From Acidobacteriota bacterium (lineage in GTDB: Bacteria; Acidobacteriota; Terriglobia; Terriglobales; Acidobacteriaceae), in assembly GCA_021798655.1 (NCBI GenBank), contig JAJZFE010000499.1, positions 1 to 12,602 on the forward strand: a stretch of 12,602 nt of DNA. Reading direction: 5' to 3'. Below the pieces are notes generated by a model. That model was not told the origin of the DNA. It made no database searches and worked only from the letters and a program-made list of their open reading frames with translations. How positions within the stretch are numbered: position 1 is the first letter of the stretch; every line of letters begins with the position of its first letter. Both the position numbers and the translations under genes were made by a program. This document shows positions 1 to 7,343 of the stretch, one piece after another.

Positions 1-231
1 CTTCTGCAACGCCACCGCCGACGGCAGACCCAGCAACGCACCGCCCAGAGCGCTCAATAACGAAAGGTCCATCTCCACCACCAGCGCACGCTCCCACGGC
101 AGCACCACGTACTCTCCGTAGAGCTGCGTCGCCTTCCGCTCCAGCGGCTTCACCGCCTGCGAGACGGAGACCTGGTGGCCCGTCAGGTGCGTGAACAGCT
201 TCGACAATGCAAACGGCGTCGCCTCCGACAT
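1..231 (-). CDS. CheC/CheX/FliM-superfamily-like protein (partial, 3' end outside window)
   Basis: An open frame of 77 codons reads from an ATG at 231..229 to the left edge without a stop, so the C-terminus is missing. The ATG lies 3 nt after the stop of the CheY-like gene, so the two are almost certainly co-transcribed and translationally coupled. The visible protein starts MSEATPFALSKLF and contains a hydrophobic stretch of the form VVEMDLSLLSALGGALLGLP near residues 51-70. That pattern (acidic residue, helix, then a G-L-G/L-P turn) resembles the repeat of the CheC/CheX/FliM superfamily, whose CheC and CheX members dephosphorylate CheY-P. The CheY neighbour fits this. Recognition rests on one short motif and context. 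Without the rest of the chain a CheX-like phosphatase, a CheC-like protein or an unrelated protein cannot be separated. Confidence 0.5.
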   Translation of the reverse strand, partial: MSEATPFALSKLFTHLTGHQVSVSQAVKPLERKATQLYGEYVVLPWERALVVEMDLSLLSALGGALLGLPSAVALQK

Positions 232-234
232 GGA

Positions 235-606
235 TCACGCCCCCCCAAGAATCGGTGTCAGCGCCGTCTCGATATCTTCCGCGCTGAACGGCTTGGTCAC
301 GAGAAACGTCGCGCCCGCATCCGTCGCAATCTCGCGAATCTCCTTCGAGCACTCCGACGTGATAAACCCGAACGGCACGCGGCAGTTCTCCGATCGCACC
401 CGCCGCAGAAACTCGATCCCCGTCATCTCCGGCATGTTCCAGTCCGAGAGGATCAGCCGCGGCTGGCCCGCCGCCAGCTTCTCCAGCGCCTGCAGCCCGT
501 TGTCTGCCTCCTCCACCGTCAACGACCGGTATCCAGACTGACGCAGCGCACGCTGCACCAGCAGCCTCATGATCTTGCTATCGTCGACAAGAAGAATGTC
601 CGCCAT
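235..606 (-). CDS. CheY-like single-domain response regulator
   Basis: A 123-residue protein that is a receiver domain and nothing else, the usual CheY length. It has the acidic pair D8-D9 (LLVDDSK), the phosphoacceptor D55 (LILSDWNMP), the switch Thr83 (FITSE) and the conserved Lys105 (VTKPF). The full phosphorylation site is therefore intact. With no output domain it probably acts by protein-protein contact, for example on a motor or in a chemosensory-type pathway. The next gene, 3 nt downstream on the same strand, looks like a CheC/CheX-type phosphatase and would be a natural partner. The ATG at 606..604 has only a weak Shine-Dalgarno; no better start is available. An inverted repeat lies about 35 nt upstream. 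The cognate kinase is not in the window, so the pathway is unknown. Confidence 0.93.
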   Translation of the reverse strand: MADILLVDDSKIMRLLVQRALRQSGYRSLTVEEADNGLQALEKLAAGQPRLILSDWNMPEMTGIEFLRRVRSENCRVPFGFITSECSKEIREIATDAGATFLVTKPFSAEDIETALTPILGGA

Positions 607-640
607 AGTTCGCTGCCGTATCTTGCCCTTCGTTCAGATG

Positions 641-659
641 GCTTCACACGTCGTGAAGC
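641..659. repeat. Inverted repeat upstream of the CheY-like gene
   Basis: Perfect 7-bp arms GCTTCAC / GTGAAGC are separated by 5 nt. The element lies 35 nt before the cheY-like ATG (606 on the minus strand). The position suits either an operator for a dimeric regulator or a 5' leader hairpin. No T-run follows in either direction, so an intrinsic terminator is unlikely. Function is inferred from position only. Confidence 0.45.
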
Positions 660-927
660 GTTCCACGCCTTTATCGACGCACGCCAGACAAACATGAAGC
701 CTGGCGGCAAGCCATCGTCCTCCGCAAACCCGCACACACCACGCACGCGTCCCCGCCACCTGCCACGGCGTCTCGCGCTTCCCCGAGGGAACGACCGTCG
801 CCATCGCAACTCGGCTAGACCACTTTCCGGCGCTGGACTCGGCCTCCCCCTTCACAATCCTCGTCCGGCGGAGTTACCATGCGTGGGTCGCAACTTCACA
901 CGCCCGCGCTGTCCCAAGCGCAACCGT

Positions 928-957
928 TTGACTAAAGCCTTCAATCAGGCCCCTAAC
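928..957 (+). promoter_or_regulatory. Weak candidate sigma-70 promoter for the GH3 gene
   Basis: TTGACT at 928-933 matches the -35 consensus at five of six positions. About 18 nt later CCTAAC (952-957) is a poor -10 (three of six). A start near 964 would give a leader of about 20 nt containing the AAGGA ribosome site. The -10 is weak enough that this may be chance. Confidence 0.22.
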
Positions 958-983
958 TCACCCGCAACTCAAGGACGAGCCCC

Positions 984-3587
984 ATGTTCAAGACCCGCCA
1001 CATCGCCGCCTGCGGCCTGCTCTTCGCCGCAGCCGTCCTCTTCGCCGCGCCCGCCCGCGCCCAGGCCCCGCATCCGCTCTCCCCCGCCGAATCCCAGCGC
1101 GTCGAAGACCTCATCCACAAGATGACCCTCGACCAGAAGATCGCCTACGTCGGCGGCACCGGCTTCGCCTCGCGCGCCGTGCCCTCGCTCGGCATCCCGG
1201 CCTTTGAGATGTCCGACGGCCCCTACGGCACGCGCTCCAACTCCGGCTTTCCTTCCACCGTCTACTCCGCCGGCATCGGCCTGGCCGCCTCGTGGGATCC
1301 CGCGCTCGCCGCTCAGGTTGGTGGCGGCATCGGCCGCGACGCACGCGCCCGCGGCGTGCATTACATGCTCGGCCCCGGCGTCAACATCTACCGCTCGCCG
1401 CGCAACGGCCGCAACTTCGAGTACTTCGGCGAGGACCCGTACCTCTCCTCGCAGATCGCCGTCGGCTATATCACCGGGATGCAGGCCCAGGGCGTCAGCG
1501 CCACCATCAAGCACTACATCGTCAACAACTCCGAGTTCCTCCGCCACGACTCCAACACCGTCGTCGGCGAGCGCGCACTCCGCGAGCTCTACATGCCGGC
1601 CTTCGAGGCTGGCGTCACGCGCGCCCACGTCGGCGCCGTCATGGACAGCTACAACCTCATCAACGGCCAGCACGCCACCCAGAACGGCTACCTCAACATC
1701 ACCGTCCTCCGCGACCAGTGGCACTTCCCCTACACCCTCATGTCCGACTGGGACGCCACCTACGACGGCGTCGCCGCCGCCAACAACGGCCTCGACATCG
1801 AGATGCCCACCGGCAAGTTCATGAGCCCCGCCGTGCTCTCCGCCGCCGTCAAGGCCGGCACCGTCACCGAGGCAACGCTCGACGCGAAGATCCGCCACAT
1901 CCTCACCACCGCCATGGCCTTCGGCTGGATCGACGCCAACGGCAACACCCGCAACCAGACCGACGAGAACATCTCCTTCATCGACGCGAAGAACAACGCC
2001 GTCGCGCTCCAGTCCGCGCAGGAGTCCGCCGTGCTGCTCAAGAACGACGGCCACCTCCTCCCGCTCAACCCCGACCACCTCAAGACCCTCCTCGTCGTCG
2101 GCCCTGACGCCTACCCCGGCGTCGATGTCGGCGGCGGCAGCGCCGGCGTGGTTCCCTTCCACAAGGTCAGCCCCGTCGAGGGCCTCGCCAACGCCCTCGG
2201 CACCCGCGTCAACGTGCTCTACGACCGCGGCCTGCCCACGCTCACGCAGCTGGCCCGCGCCACCAGCTTCACCACCACCGAAGGCGGCAACACCGCCGGC
2301 GTCACCGTCGAGACCTTCGCCAACAATCATCTCGCTGGAACCGCCACCACCTCCACCGCGCAGCACATCAACTTCGCCGGCATCAGCCTCGCCTCGGTCA
2401 TGGCCAATCTCGACGACCTCATCGCCGCCATGTCCAGCGGCGCAGCGCCACCGCCCAAAGCCTCACGCCGCATCACCGGCTACTACAACGCGCCCGCCGC
2501 GGGCCGCTACCTGCTCGCCGCCGAAGGCACCGGCGAAGGCTCTGGCCATCGCGTCTACGTCGACGGCAAGCTCGTCATCGACGACTGGGCCTGGGTCCGC
2601 GCCTTCCAGCCCTGGCTCTCGCTCGAACTCACCGCCGGCCCACACAAGATCGTCGCCGAAGACTTCCAGGACGGAATGCTCGGCGGCCACCTCCTCGTCG
2701 CCATCGCCAACCCCGCCACGCTCGTCAACCAGCGCGCCATCGACCTCGCCGCCAAAGCCGACGCCGTCATCGTCACCGCCGGCTTTGACAACGACAGCGA
2801 AAGTGAGGGCGGCGACCGCACCTTCGCTCTCCCCATCGGCCAGGACCAGCTCATCAACGCCATGGCCGCCGCCAACCCGCACACCATCGTCACCGTCACC
2901 GCCGGCGGCAACGTAGACTCCAATGCCTGGCTCGATCACGTCCCCGTCTGGCTGCAGACCTGGTACGCCGGCCAGCAGGGCGGCACCGCGCTGGCTGACA
3001 TCCTCCTCGGCAAGGTCAACCCCTCCGGACACCTCCCCGCCACCTTCGAGCGCCACGCCGAAGACAACCCCACCTTCGCCAACTACTACCCCGCCGAAGG
3101 CTCCATCGACGTGCACTACAACGAAGGCATCTTCGTCGGCTACCGCGGCTACCTCAAGAACAAGACCACCCCGCTCTTCCCCTTCGGCTACGGCCTCTCC
3201 TACACCACCTTCAAGATGTCCGAGCTGAAGGTCACGCCGGATTTCTCCGCAGCCGACCCGCACGTCACCGTCACCTTCAACGTCACCAACACCGGCGACC
3301 GCGCCGGCGCGGAGGTCGCCCAGCTCTACGTCTCCGACGGCCACGCTGCGGTCGAAACCCCCGAGCGCGAGCTCAAGGGCTTCCAGCGCGTCGAGCTCGC
3401 ACCGAAGGAGACCAAACACGTCTCCCTCACGCTCGACCGCCGCGCCTTCGCCTACTACGATGTGGACGCCAAAAAGTGGACCATCGCCCCCGGCACCTTC
3501 GCCCTCCACGTCGGCGACAGCGTCGAAAACCTCCCCCTCAACGGCTCGGTAGACATCCCCGCCTCCGTCGCGTCCACCACCTTCTAA
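984..3587 (+). CDS. Exported beta-glucosidase-type glycoside hydrolase, family GH3 with PA14 domain
   Basis: An 867-residue GH3 enzyme predicted to hydrolyse beta-linked glucosides or xylosides from non-reducing ends. Residues 1-27 form a signal peptide (charged start, hydrophobic core, cleavage near APARA-QA), so it acts in the periplasm or outside. The GH3 N-terminal barrel spans roughly 35-310. It has RNFEYFGEDP (143-152), the substrate-binding KH pair at 176-177, and the nucleophile D255 in MSDWDA. The alpha/beta sandwich domain starts near 340 and is interrupted by a PA14 domain at about 495-575 (GYYNAP...YVDGKLVIDDW). It resumes with the probable acid/base E608 in SEGGDR. A fibronectin-III-like domain occupies about 745-850. 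The order barrel, sandwich, PA14, Fn3 is that of Kluyveromyces BglI-type enzymes. AAGGA at 971-975 supports the ATG. No polysaccharide-utilisation partners are adjacent and it appears monocistronic. Substrate cannot be set from sequence alone. Confidence 0.95.
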   Translation: MFKTRHIAACGLLFAAAVLFAAPARAQAPHPLSPAESQRVEDLIHKMTLDQKIAYVGGTGFASRAVPSLGIPAFEMSDGPYGTRSNSGFPSTVYSAGIGLAASWDPALAAQVGGGIGRDARARGVHYMLGPGVNIYRSPRNGRNFEYFGEDPYLSSQIAVGYITGMQAQGVSATIKHYIVNNSEFLRHDSNTVVGERALRELYMPAFEAGVTRAHVGAVMDSYNLINGQHATQNGYLNITVLRDQWHFPYTLMSDWDATYDGVAAANNGLDIEMPTGKFMSPAVLSAAVKAGTVTEATLDAKIRHILTTAMAFGWIDANGNTRNQTDENISFIDAKNNAVALQSAQESAVLLKNDGHLLPLNPDHLKTLLVVGPDAYPGVDVGGGSAGVVPFHKVSPVEGLANALGTRVNVLYDRGLPTLTQLARATSFTTTEGGNTAGVTVETFANNHLAGTATTSTAQHINFAGISLASVMANLDDLIAAMSSGAAPPPKASRRITGYYNAPAAGRYLLAAEGTGEGSGHRVYVDGKLVIDDWAWVRAFQPWLSLELTAGPHKIVAEDFQDGMLGGHLLVAIANPATLVNQRAIDLAAKADAVIVTAGFDNDSESEGGDRTFALPIGQDQLINAMAAANPHTIVTVTAGGNVDSNAWLDHVPVWLQTWYAGQQGGTALADILLGKVNPSGHLPATFERHAEDNPTFANYYPAEGSIDVHYNEGIFVGYRGYLKNKTTPLFPFGYGLSYTTFKMSELKVTPDFSAADPHVTVTFNVTNTGDRAGAEVAQLYVSDGHAAVETPERELKGFQRVELAPKETKHVSLTLDRRAFAYYDVDAKKWTIAPGTFALHVGDSVENLPLNGSVDIPASVASTTF

Positions 3588-3607
3588 CCCAACCCCAACC
3601 TGGCTCA

Positions 3608-3649
3608 CAGAGAGGCCCCAGCCGATTCCATTCGACTGGGGCCTCTCTG
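3608..3649. terminator. Long hairpin between convergent genes, probable bidirectional terminator
   Basis: Arms 3608-3625 and 3632-3649 pair over 18 bp around a 6-nt loop, with a single mismatch (C3622/A3635). In minus-strand RNA that mismatch becomes a G-U wobble, so the stem is continuous in that direction. It lies 20 nt after the GH3 stop and about 50 nt past the pyrB stop, where both convergent transcripts should end. Neither side has a proper U-run (pyrimidine-rich CCTCTTCGCTTGCC on one side, GGTTGGGGTTGGG on the other). It may therefore stop polymerase poorly and serve instead as a 3' stabilising structure. Confidence 0.7.
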
Positions 3650-3701
3650 CGTACGCAGCCTCTTCGCTTGCCTCGCTCTTCTCTCGCTGCTCAGCGCCGC
3701 C

Positions 3702-4628
3702 CTACGCCAGCAGATGCTTCAGCAGCGCCATCCGAACATACAGCCCGTTCTTCGCCTGCCGAAAGTACGCCGCGCGCGCATTCACATCCACCTCCGGCGA
3801 GATCTCATTCACCCGCGGCAGCGCGTGCATGATGATCGCCTCCGGCTTCAGCCGGTCCGCCAGCGCCGCGTCCAGAATGTAGCTGTTCTTCACCGCGTCG
3901 TACTCCTCCGCCGTGGCGAACCGCTCCTTCTGCACCCGCGTGATGTACAGCACGTCCGCCTCGGCAATCGCGCCCTCCAGCCGCTCGCTCTCGTGGAACG
4001 CGACCTGCTTCTCCAGCAGGTACTCGCGGTGCTTCAGCGGCAGCCGCAGCTGCCACGGCGAGATCAGGTCGATCCGCACATCTTTGTGCAGGCACAGCAG
4101 CGGCAGCAGCGAGTGGATCGTCCGCCCGTTCAGCAGGTCACCCACCAGCACCACGCGCAGCCCGCTCACCCGGCCCAGCTCCTTGCGAATCGTATACACA
4201 TCCGTCAGCGCCTGCGTCGGATGCTCGCCCACGCCATCGCCGGCGTTGATCACCGGCACCGGCGAGATGCGCGCCGCGGCCTCCGCCGTGCCCTGCTCGT
4301 AGTGACGAATCGCAATCGCGTCCGCATACCCGCTCACAATGCGGATCGTGTCCTCGATCGTCTCGCCCTTCGTCGCCGAGCTGCTCTCGCGCATGTTCTC
4401 CGCCGTCAGCACGCCGCCGCCCAGCTTCTGCATCGCCGACTCGAACGAGAACCGCGTCCGCGTGCTCGGCTCGTAGAACAGCGTCGCCAGAATGCGCCCG
4501 CGCAACGGATCCGTCAGCGCGCGAAACAGGTCGTCGCGCTCCATCTGGTTCGCCACGTCGAACAGCCCCGCCAGAAACTCCGGGTCGTCGAACTGCCGCG
4601 CGCTGATCACGTGTTTGAGTTTTTCCAT
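3702..4628 (-). CDS. pyrB: Aspartate carbamoyltransferase catalytic subunit
   Basis: Condenses carbamoyl phosphate with L-aspartate, step 2 of UMP synthesis, in the cytoplasm. The 308-residue chain has the usual length for the catalytic chain and all hallmark motifs. The carbamoyl-phosphate loop STRTR (55-59) is followed by FSFESAM. GEHPTQALTDVYT contains HPTQ (136-139), and HALPR lies at 268-272. It is the last gene of the operon. The pyrC stop and this ATG share one base (TGATG, 4630-4626). A GTG one codon upstream (4631) would give one extra Met and a four-base overlap; I prefer ATG. No pyrI regulatory-chain gene follows, so allosteric control of the E. coli kind is not expected from this locus. 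Transcription probably ends at the hairpin near 3608-3649. Confidence 0.97.
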   Translation of the reverse strand: MEKLKHVISARQFDDPEFLAGLFDVANQMERDDLFRALTDPLRGRILATLFYEPSTRTRFSFESAMQKLGGGVLTAENMRESSSATKGETIEDTIRIVSGYADAIAIRHYEQGTAEAAARISPVPVINAGDGVGEHPTQALTDVYTIRKELGRVSGLRVVLVGDLLNGRTIHSLLPLLCLHKDVRIDLISPWQLRLPLKHREYLLEKQVAFHESERLEGAIAEADVLYITRVQKERFATAEEYDAVKNSYILDAALADRLKPEAIIMHALPRVNEISPEVDVNARAAYFRQAKNGLYVRMALLKHLLA

Positions 4629-5872
4629 CACTGACTCGCCGGGTACACCTTTCCGTGGATCACCGTCGCCCGCACCCGCCCCGGAAACGTGAAGCCCTCA
4701 AACGGCGACCATGCACACTTGGTCCGCATCTCCTCGCGCCGCACCGTCCACGGCGCATCCAGGTCCAGGATCGTCAACGAACCCACATACCCCGGCGCCA
4801 CCACCCCATAGCCTTCGCCAAAGCTCGCCGGCAGAAACTCCTTCACAAACCGCCCCGGATGGTACGCGCACACCCGCGCAATCTCCTGCGCGCTGAAGCC
4901 GTGCTCGCGCATCAGCCACGTCGCAAACGCGCCATACGTGTCCAGCAGCGGAACGCCGCTCACACCGTGCGCCTTCTCCTCCAGCGTATGCGGCGCGTGG
5001 TCCGTCGCAATGTAATCCAGCAGTCCGCCGCGCAGCGCCTCGATCAGCGCCAGCCGATCCGCGCTGCCACGCAGCGGTGGATTCATCTGCAGCGCCAGCC
5101 GATTCGCATCCGTCAGCATCGTCTCGTCGAAGAACAGATGATGCGGCGTCACCTCCGCCGTCACCCGCACGCCGCGCCGTTTTGCGTTGGCAATTCTCGT
5201 CAAGCCGTCTCCCGTCGAGTAGTGGCACAGCTTGCCCTGCAGCTCATACGTCTCGATCAGGTACAGCGCAAACTCCGTCGCCGTAATCTCCGCAATCGCC
5301 GGCCGCCGCGCCTCGTGCGTCGCCGCGCCTTTGCTCGCCTGCAGAATCACAGGGTCCTCGCAGTGGAAGCTCACATTGCGTCCGCGATACCGCGCGATCA
5401 CGCCCTCCAGCTGCTCCTGCGACGCAAAGAAAAGGTCTCCCACCGACGGCCCCATGAACGCCTTGTACGGCACATGCCGCATCAACGGCTCGGTCTCCGG
5501 CCCAATGCCCGCATACAGCGTCACATGCACCGTCGACTTCGCCGTCAGCCGCTCCTTCTCCGCATAGCGCGCATCGTCCACCGGCGCCACCGGATTGTTC
5601 GGCATATCCGCCACATGCACCACGCCGCCCTGCAGCGCCGCGTCCGACGCCGTCGCAAAGTCTTCCTTGTACCGCTGCGTTCCACCAGCATCATCACGCG
5701 CGTGGATGTGAATGTCCCCAAAGCCCGGAAAGATCACCGCATCGCCGACGTCGAGGTCGCTGCGTCCCGTCTTCGGCCCGACCGACACAATCAGCCCGGT
5801 CGCTGTATCAATCTCCACCGCGCCCTCGAAGACGCAGTCGTGGTTGGCAATCAAGCCTTCAACGCGCAGCAT
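4628..5872 (-). CDS. pyrC: Dihydroorotase, CAD-like, metal-dependent
   Basis: Reversibly cyclises carbamoyl aspartate to dihydroorotate (step 3). The 414-residue amidohydrolase has a complete-looking metal site: HIH at 55 and 57, Lys137 in PYKAFMG (placed to be the carboxylated bridging lysine), His170 in FHCED, His217 in CHYST, and Asp291 in ATDHAPHTLEEK. The DHAPHTLEEK block and the C-terminal SPFEGF region closely resemble the dihydroorotase domain of animal CAD. It is therefore not the inactive pseudo-dihydroorotase found beside pyrB in some bacteria. The start is the ATG at 5872, preceded by GGGAG (5884-5880) at 7-nt spacing. A longer frame to 5935 would add an arginine-rich tail translated from within pyrF and is rejected. 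It overlaps pyrF by 14 nt and pyrB by 1 nt, so expression is coupled to both. Confidence 0.95.
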   Translation of the reverse strand: MLRVEGLIANHDCVFEGAVEIDTATGLIVSVGPKTGRSDLDVGDAVIFPGFGDIHIHARDDAGGTQRYKEDFATASDAALQGGVVHVADMPNNPVAPVDDARYAEKERLTAKSTVHVTLYAGIGPETEPLMRHVPYKAFMGPSVGDLFFASQEQLEGVIARYRGRNVSFHCEDPVILQASKGAATHEARRPAIAEITATEFALYLIETYELQGKLCHYSTGDGLTRIANAKRRGVRVTAEVTPHHLFFDETMLTDANRLALQMNPPLRGSADRLALIEALRGGLLDYIATDHAPHTLEEKAHGVSGVPLLDTYGAFATWLMREHGFSAQEIARVCAYHPGRFVKEFLPASFGEGYGVVAPGYVGSLTILDLDAPWTVRREEMRTKCAWSPFEGFTFPGRVRATVIHGKVYPASQ

Positions 5873-6680
5873 AGGTCTTCTCCCGCGCAGCATGAATCTC
5901 GTCGCGCAACGCCCGCGCCGCCGCACCCGGATCATCCGAGTACAGAATCCCGCGCGAGCTGCTGATCAGCAGCCCCTTGCCCTGCGCATCGAGTCCCGCC
6001 GCAACCACCGCCGCCACATCGCCGCCCTGCGCGCCCACGCCCGGCACCAGAAACGGCAGCGTCGGCGCGACCTCGCGTATCCGCCGCATCTCCGCCGGGT
6101 ACGTCGCGCCCACCACCAACATGCAGTTGCCGTTCGCGTTCCACTCCGAGCTCACACGCTCGGCCACGCTCTCCCACAGCGGCCGGCCGCCGCAGACCAG
6201 GTCCTGAAACTCCCCGGCCCCTGGATTCGACGTGCGGCACAAGATAATCGCAGCCTTGTCCCTGCGCTCCAGAAACGGAGCCAGCGCCTCACGCCCCAGG
6301 TACGGATGCAGCGTCACCGCATCGAACCCCATCGCATCCAGGATTGAAACCACATACCCGCGATTCGTGTTGCCGATGTCCGCGCGTTTCGCATCGCAGA
6401 TCGTCACCACGTCAGGATGCTCCGTGCGCAGATACTCTGCCGTGCGCTCCAGCTCCTCCATCCCTCGTGCGCCGCGCGCCTCAAAGAACGCCATGTTCGG
6501 CTTGTACGCCGCCGCCACGGAGTGCGTCTGCTCAATCACCCAGCGGCAGAACGAGAACAACGGCATCGGCTCACTGCGAAAGCGCGCCGGTATCTTCTCC
6601 ATCTCAGGATCGAGCCCCACACACACCAGCGAGTGCACCGCTTCGGCTCGCTGCTCGAATTTGCGAATCACATCACTCAT
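5859..6680 (-). CDS. pyrF: Orotidine 5'-phosphate decarboxylase, type 2
   Basis: Decarboxylates OMP to UMP, the last step of the pathway. At 273 residues it is longer than the E. coli-type enzyme (about 245) and fits the type 2 or mycobacterial-type subfamily. The catalytic lysine-aspartate array lies in CDAKRADIGNTNRGY (Asp96, Lys98, Asp101). The early VGLDPE (21-26) and KPNMAFFE (60-67) carry substrate contacts. PGVGAQGGD (213-221) and SSRGILY (241-247, with Arg243) form the phosphate site. The ATG at 6680 is 3 nt after the pyrE TAG stop and has only a poor ribosome site, so it probably depends on coupling to pyrE. The end of the gene contains the pyrC start and ribosome site. Confidence 0.96.
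   Translation of the reverse strand: MSDVIRKFEQRAEAVHSLVCVGLDPEMEKIPARFRSEPMPLFSFCRWVIEQTHSVAAAYKPNMAFFEARGARGMEELERTAEYLRTEHPDVVTICDAKRADIGNTNRGYVVSILDAMGFDAVTLHPYLGREALAPFLERRDKAAIILCRTSNPGAGEFQDLVCGGRPLWESVAERVSSEWNANGNCMLVVGATYPAEMRRIREVAPTLPFLVPGVGAQGGDVAAVVAAGLDAQGKGLLISSSRGILYSDDPGAAARALRDEIHAAREKTYAAR
5880..5884 (-). promoter_or_regulatory. Ribosome binding site deciding the pyrC start
   Basis: Reads GGGAG on the minus strand, 7 nt before the ATG at 5872 and inside the end of pyrF. It supports the 414-residue form over the upstream in-frame start. Confidence 0.6.
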
Positions 6681-6683
6681 GGT

Positions 6684-7343
6684 CTACTCGAAGCCCTGCC
6701 GTTTCGCCCAGCCATGCGGCTCGCGCAGCCAGTCGCGCACCACGTCCGCGCCCGGTGCGTCAATCGCGCCGCGCTCCTGCGCAACCGCCAGCACGCTCTC
6801 AAAGTCCGTCGCCGCGTGCAGTCGAACGCCCGCACGTGCAAACGCCTCACGCGCCTCCGCAAAGCCGTAGCTAATGATCGCCATGCAGTCCTCAACGACC
6901 GCGCCCTCGTCGCGCAGAGCCTCAATCGCCGCCAGGCTGCTCATCCCCGTCGTCACCAGGTCCTCCACCAGCACCACGCGCAGGCCGTTCACATCGCCGC
7001 CTTCCACACGCTTCTTCGTGCCGTGCCCCTTGGCCTCTTTGCGAATGAACACCGACGGCCGCTGCATATGGAAGCCCAGCGCCGCGCTGTGCGGAATCCC
7101 CGCAGCCTCCACGCCGCCCACCACATCCATCGCAATCGCGTCCTCCGCAATCATCTGCTCGAAGCACCGAATCACCAGCGTCCACTGTTGCGGATGAAAC
7201 GGAAACCGCCGATTGTCGCAGTACACCGGCGACTGAATCCCCGACTTGAATGTGATCGGCGCGCCCGGCCTGAAGCCTACGCCGCCAATCTCCACCAGCG
7301 CTGCAGCCACCTCGCGGCGCAACGTCTCCCGGCCACTGCTCAT
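6684..7343 (-). CDS. pyrE: Orotate phosphoribosyltransferase
   Basis: Transfers phosphoribose from PRPP to orotate, giving OMP (step 5). The 219-residue chain has the type I phosphoribosyltransferase fold signature. The PRPP-binding motif VLVEDLVTTG lies at 124-133, the mobile loop RKEAKGHGTKK at 101-111, and an orotate-site FKSG at 32-35. The ATG at 7343 is chosen because AAGGAG sits 7 nt upstream and because ATG and the pyrD TGA overlap as ATGA. The alternative upstream start (7397) would add 18 residues with no support. PyrF starts 3 nt after the stop, and the two products act in sequence. Confidence 0.96.
   Translation of the reverse strand: MSSGRETLRREVAAALVEIGGVGFRPGAPITFKSGIQSPVYCDNRRFPFHPQQWTLVIRCFEQMIAEDAIAMDVVGGVEAAGIPHSAALGFHMQRPSVFIRKEAKGHGTKKRVEGGDVNGLRVVLVEDLVTTGMSSLAAIEALRDEGAVVEDCMAIISYGFAEAREAFARAGVRLHAATDFESVLAVAQERGAIDAPGADVVRDWLREPHGWAKRQGFE

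Larger units (their letters stand above)
607..983. other. Divergent intergenic spacer of 377 nt
   Basis: This spacer separates the minus-strand CheY-like gene from the plus-strand GH3 gene and must hold both promoters. The short open frames in it have no start with a good Shine-Dalgarno and no recognisable protein. It contains an inverted repeat near the cheY side (641-659), a short 13-nt palindrome-like element TTCCCCGAGGGAA at 779-791 that could be chance, and a weak promoter candidate near 928-957. I see no RNA gene or mobile element. Confidence 0.6.

Noticed and set aside
175..1125. Open frame of 316 residues crossing the cheY gene, the spacer and the GH3 start
   Set aside because: Overlaps two well-supported genes, is Arg/Pro-rich and has no recognisable domain.
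969..2366. Long open frame of 465 residues antisense to the GH3 gene
   Set aside because: Its composition (mostly Gly, Val, Ala, Asp, Glu, no domain) is what reverse reading of C-ending codons produces. The sense frame is a full GH3 enzyme with signal peptide and active site.
3588..3606. G-rich minus-strand repeat (GGTTGGGGTTGGG) resembling a G-quadruplex or telomere-like tract
   Set aside because: Too short, and it lacks four runs of three or more G.
2463..3608. Open frame of 381 residues antisense to the 3' half of the GH3 gene
   Set aside because: Same codon-bias artefact; no recognisable motif and no ribosome site.
4655..5965. Open frame of 436 residues opposite pyrC, and similar long frames opposite pyrB, pyrE and pyrD
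   Set aside because: Arg/His/Gln-rich low-complexity translations with no motif; mirror images of genes with full catalytic motifs.
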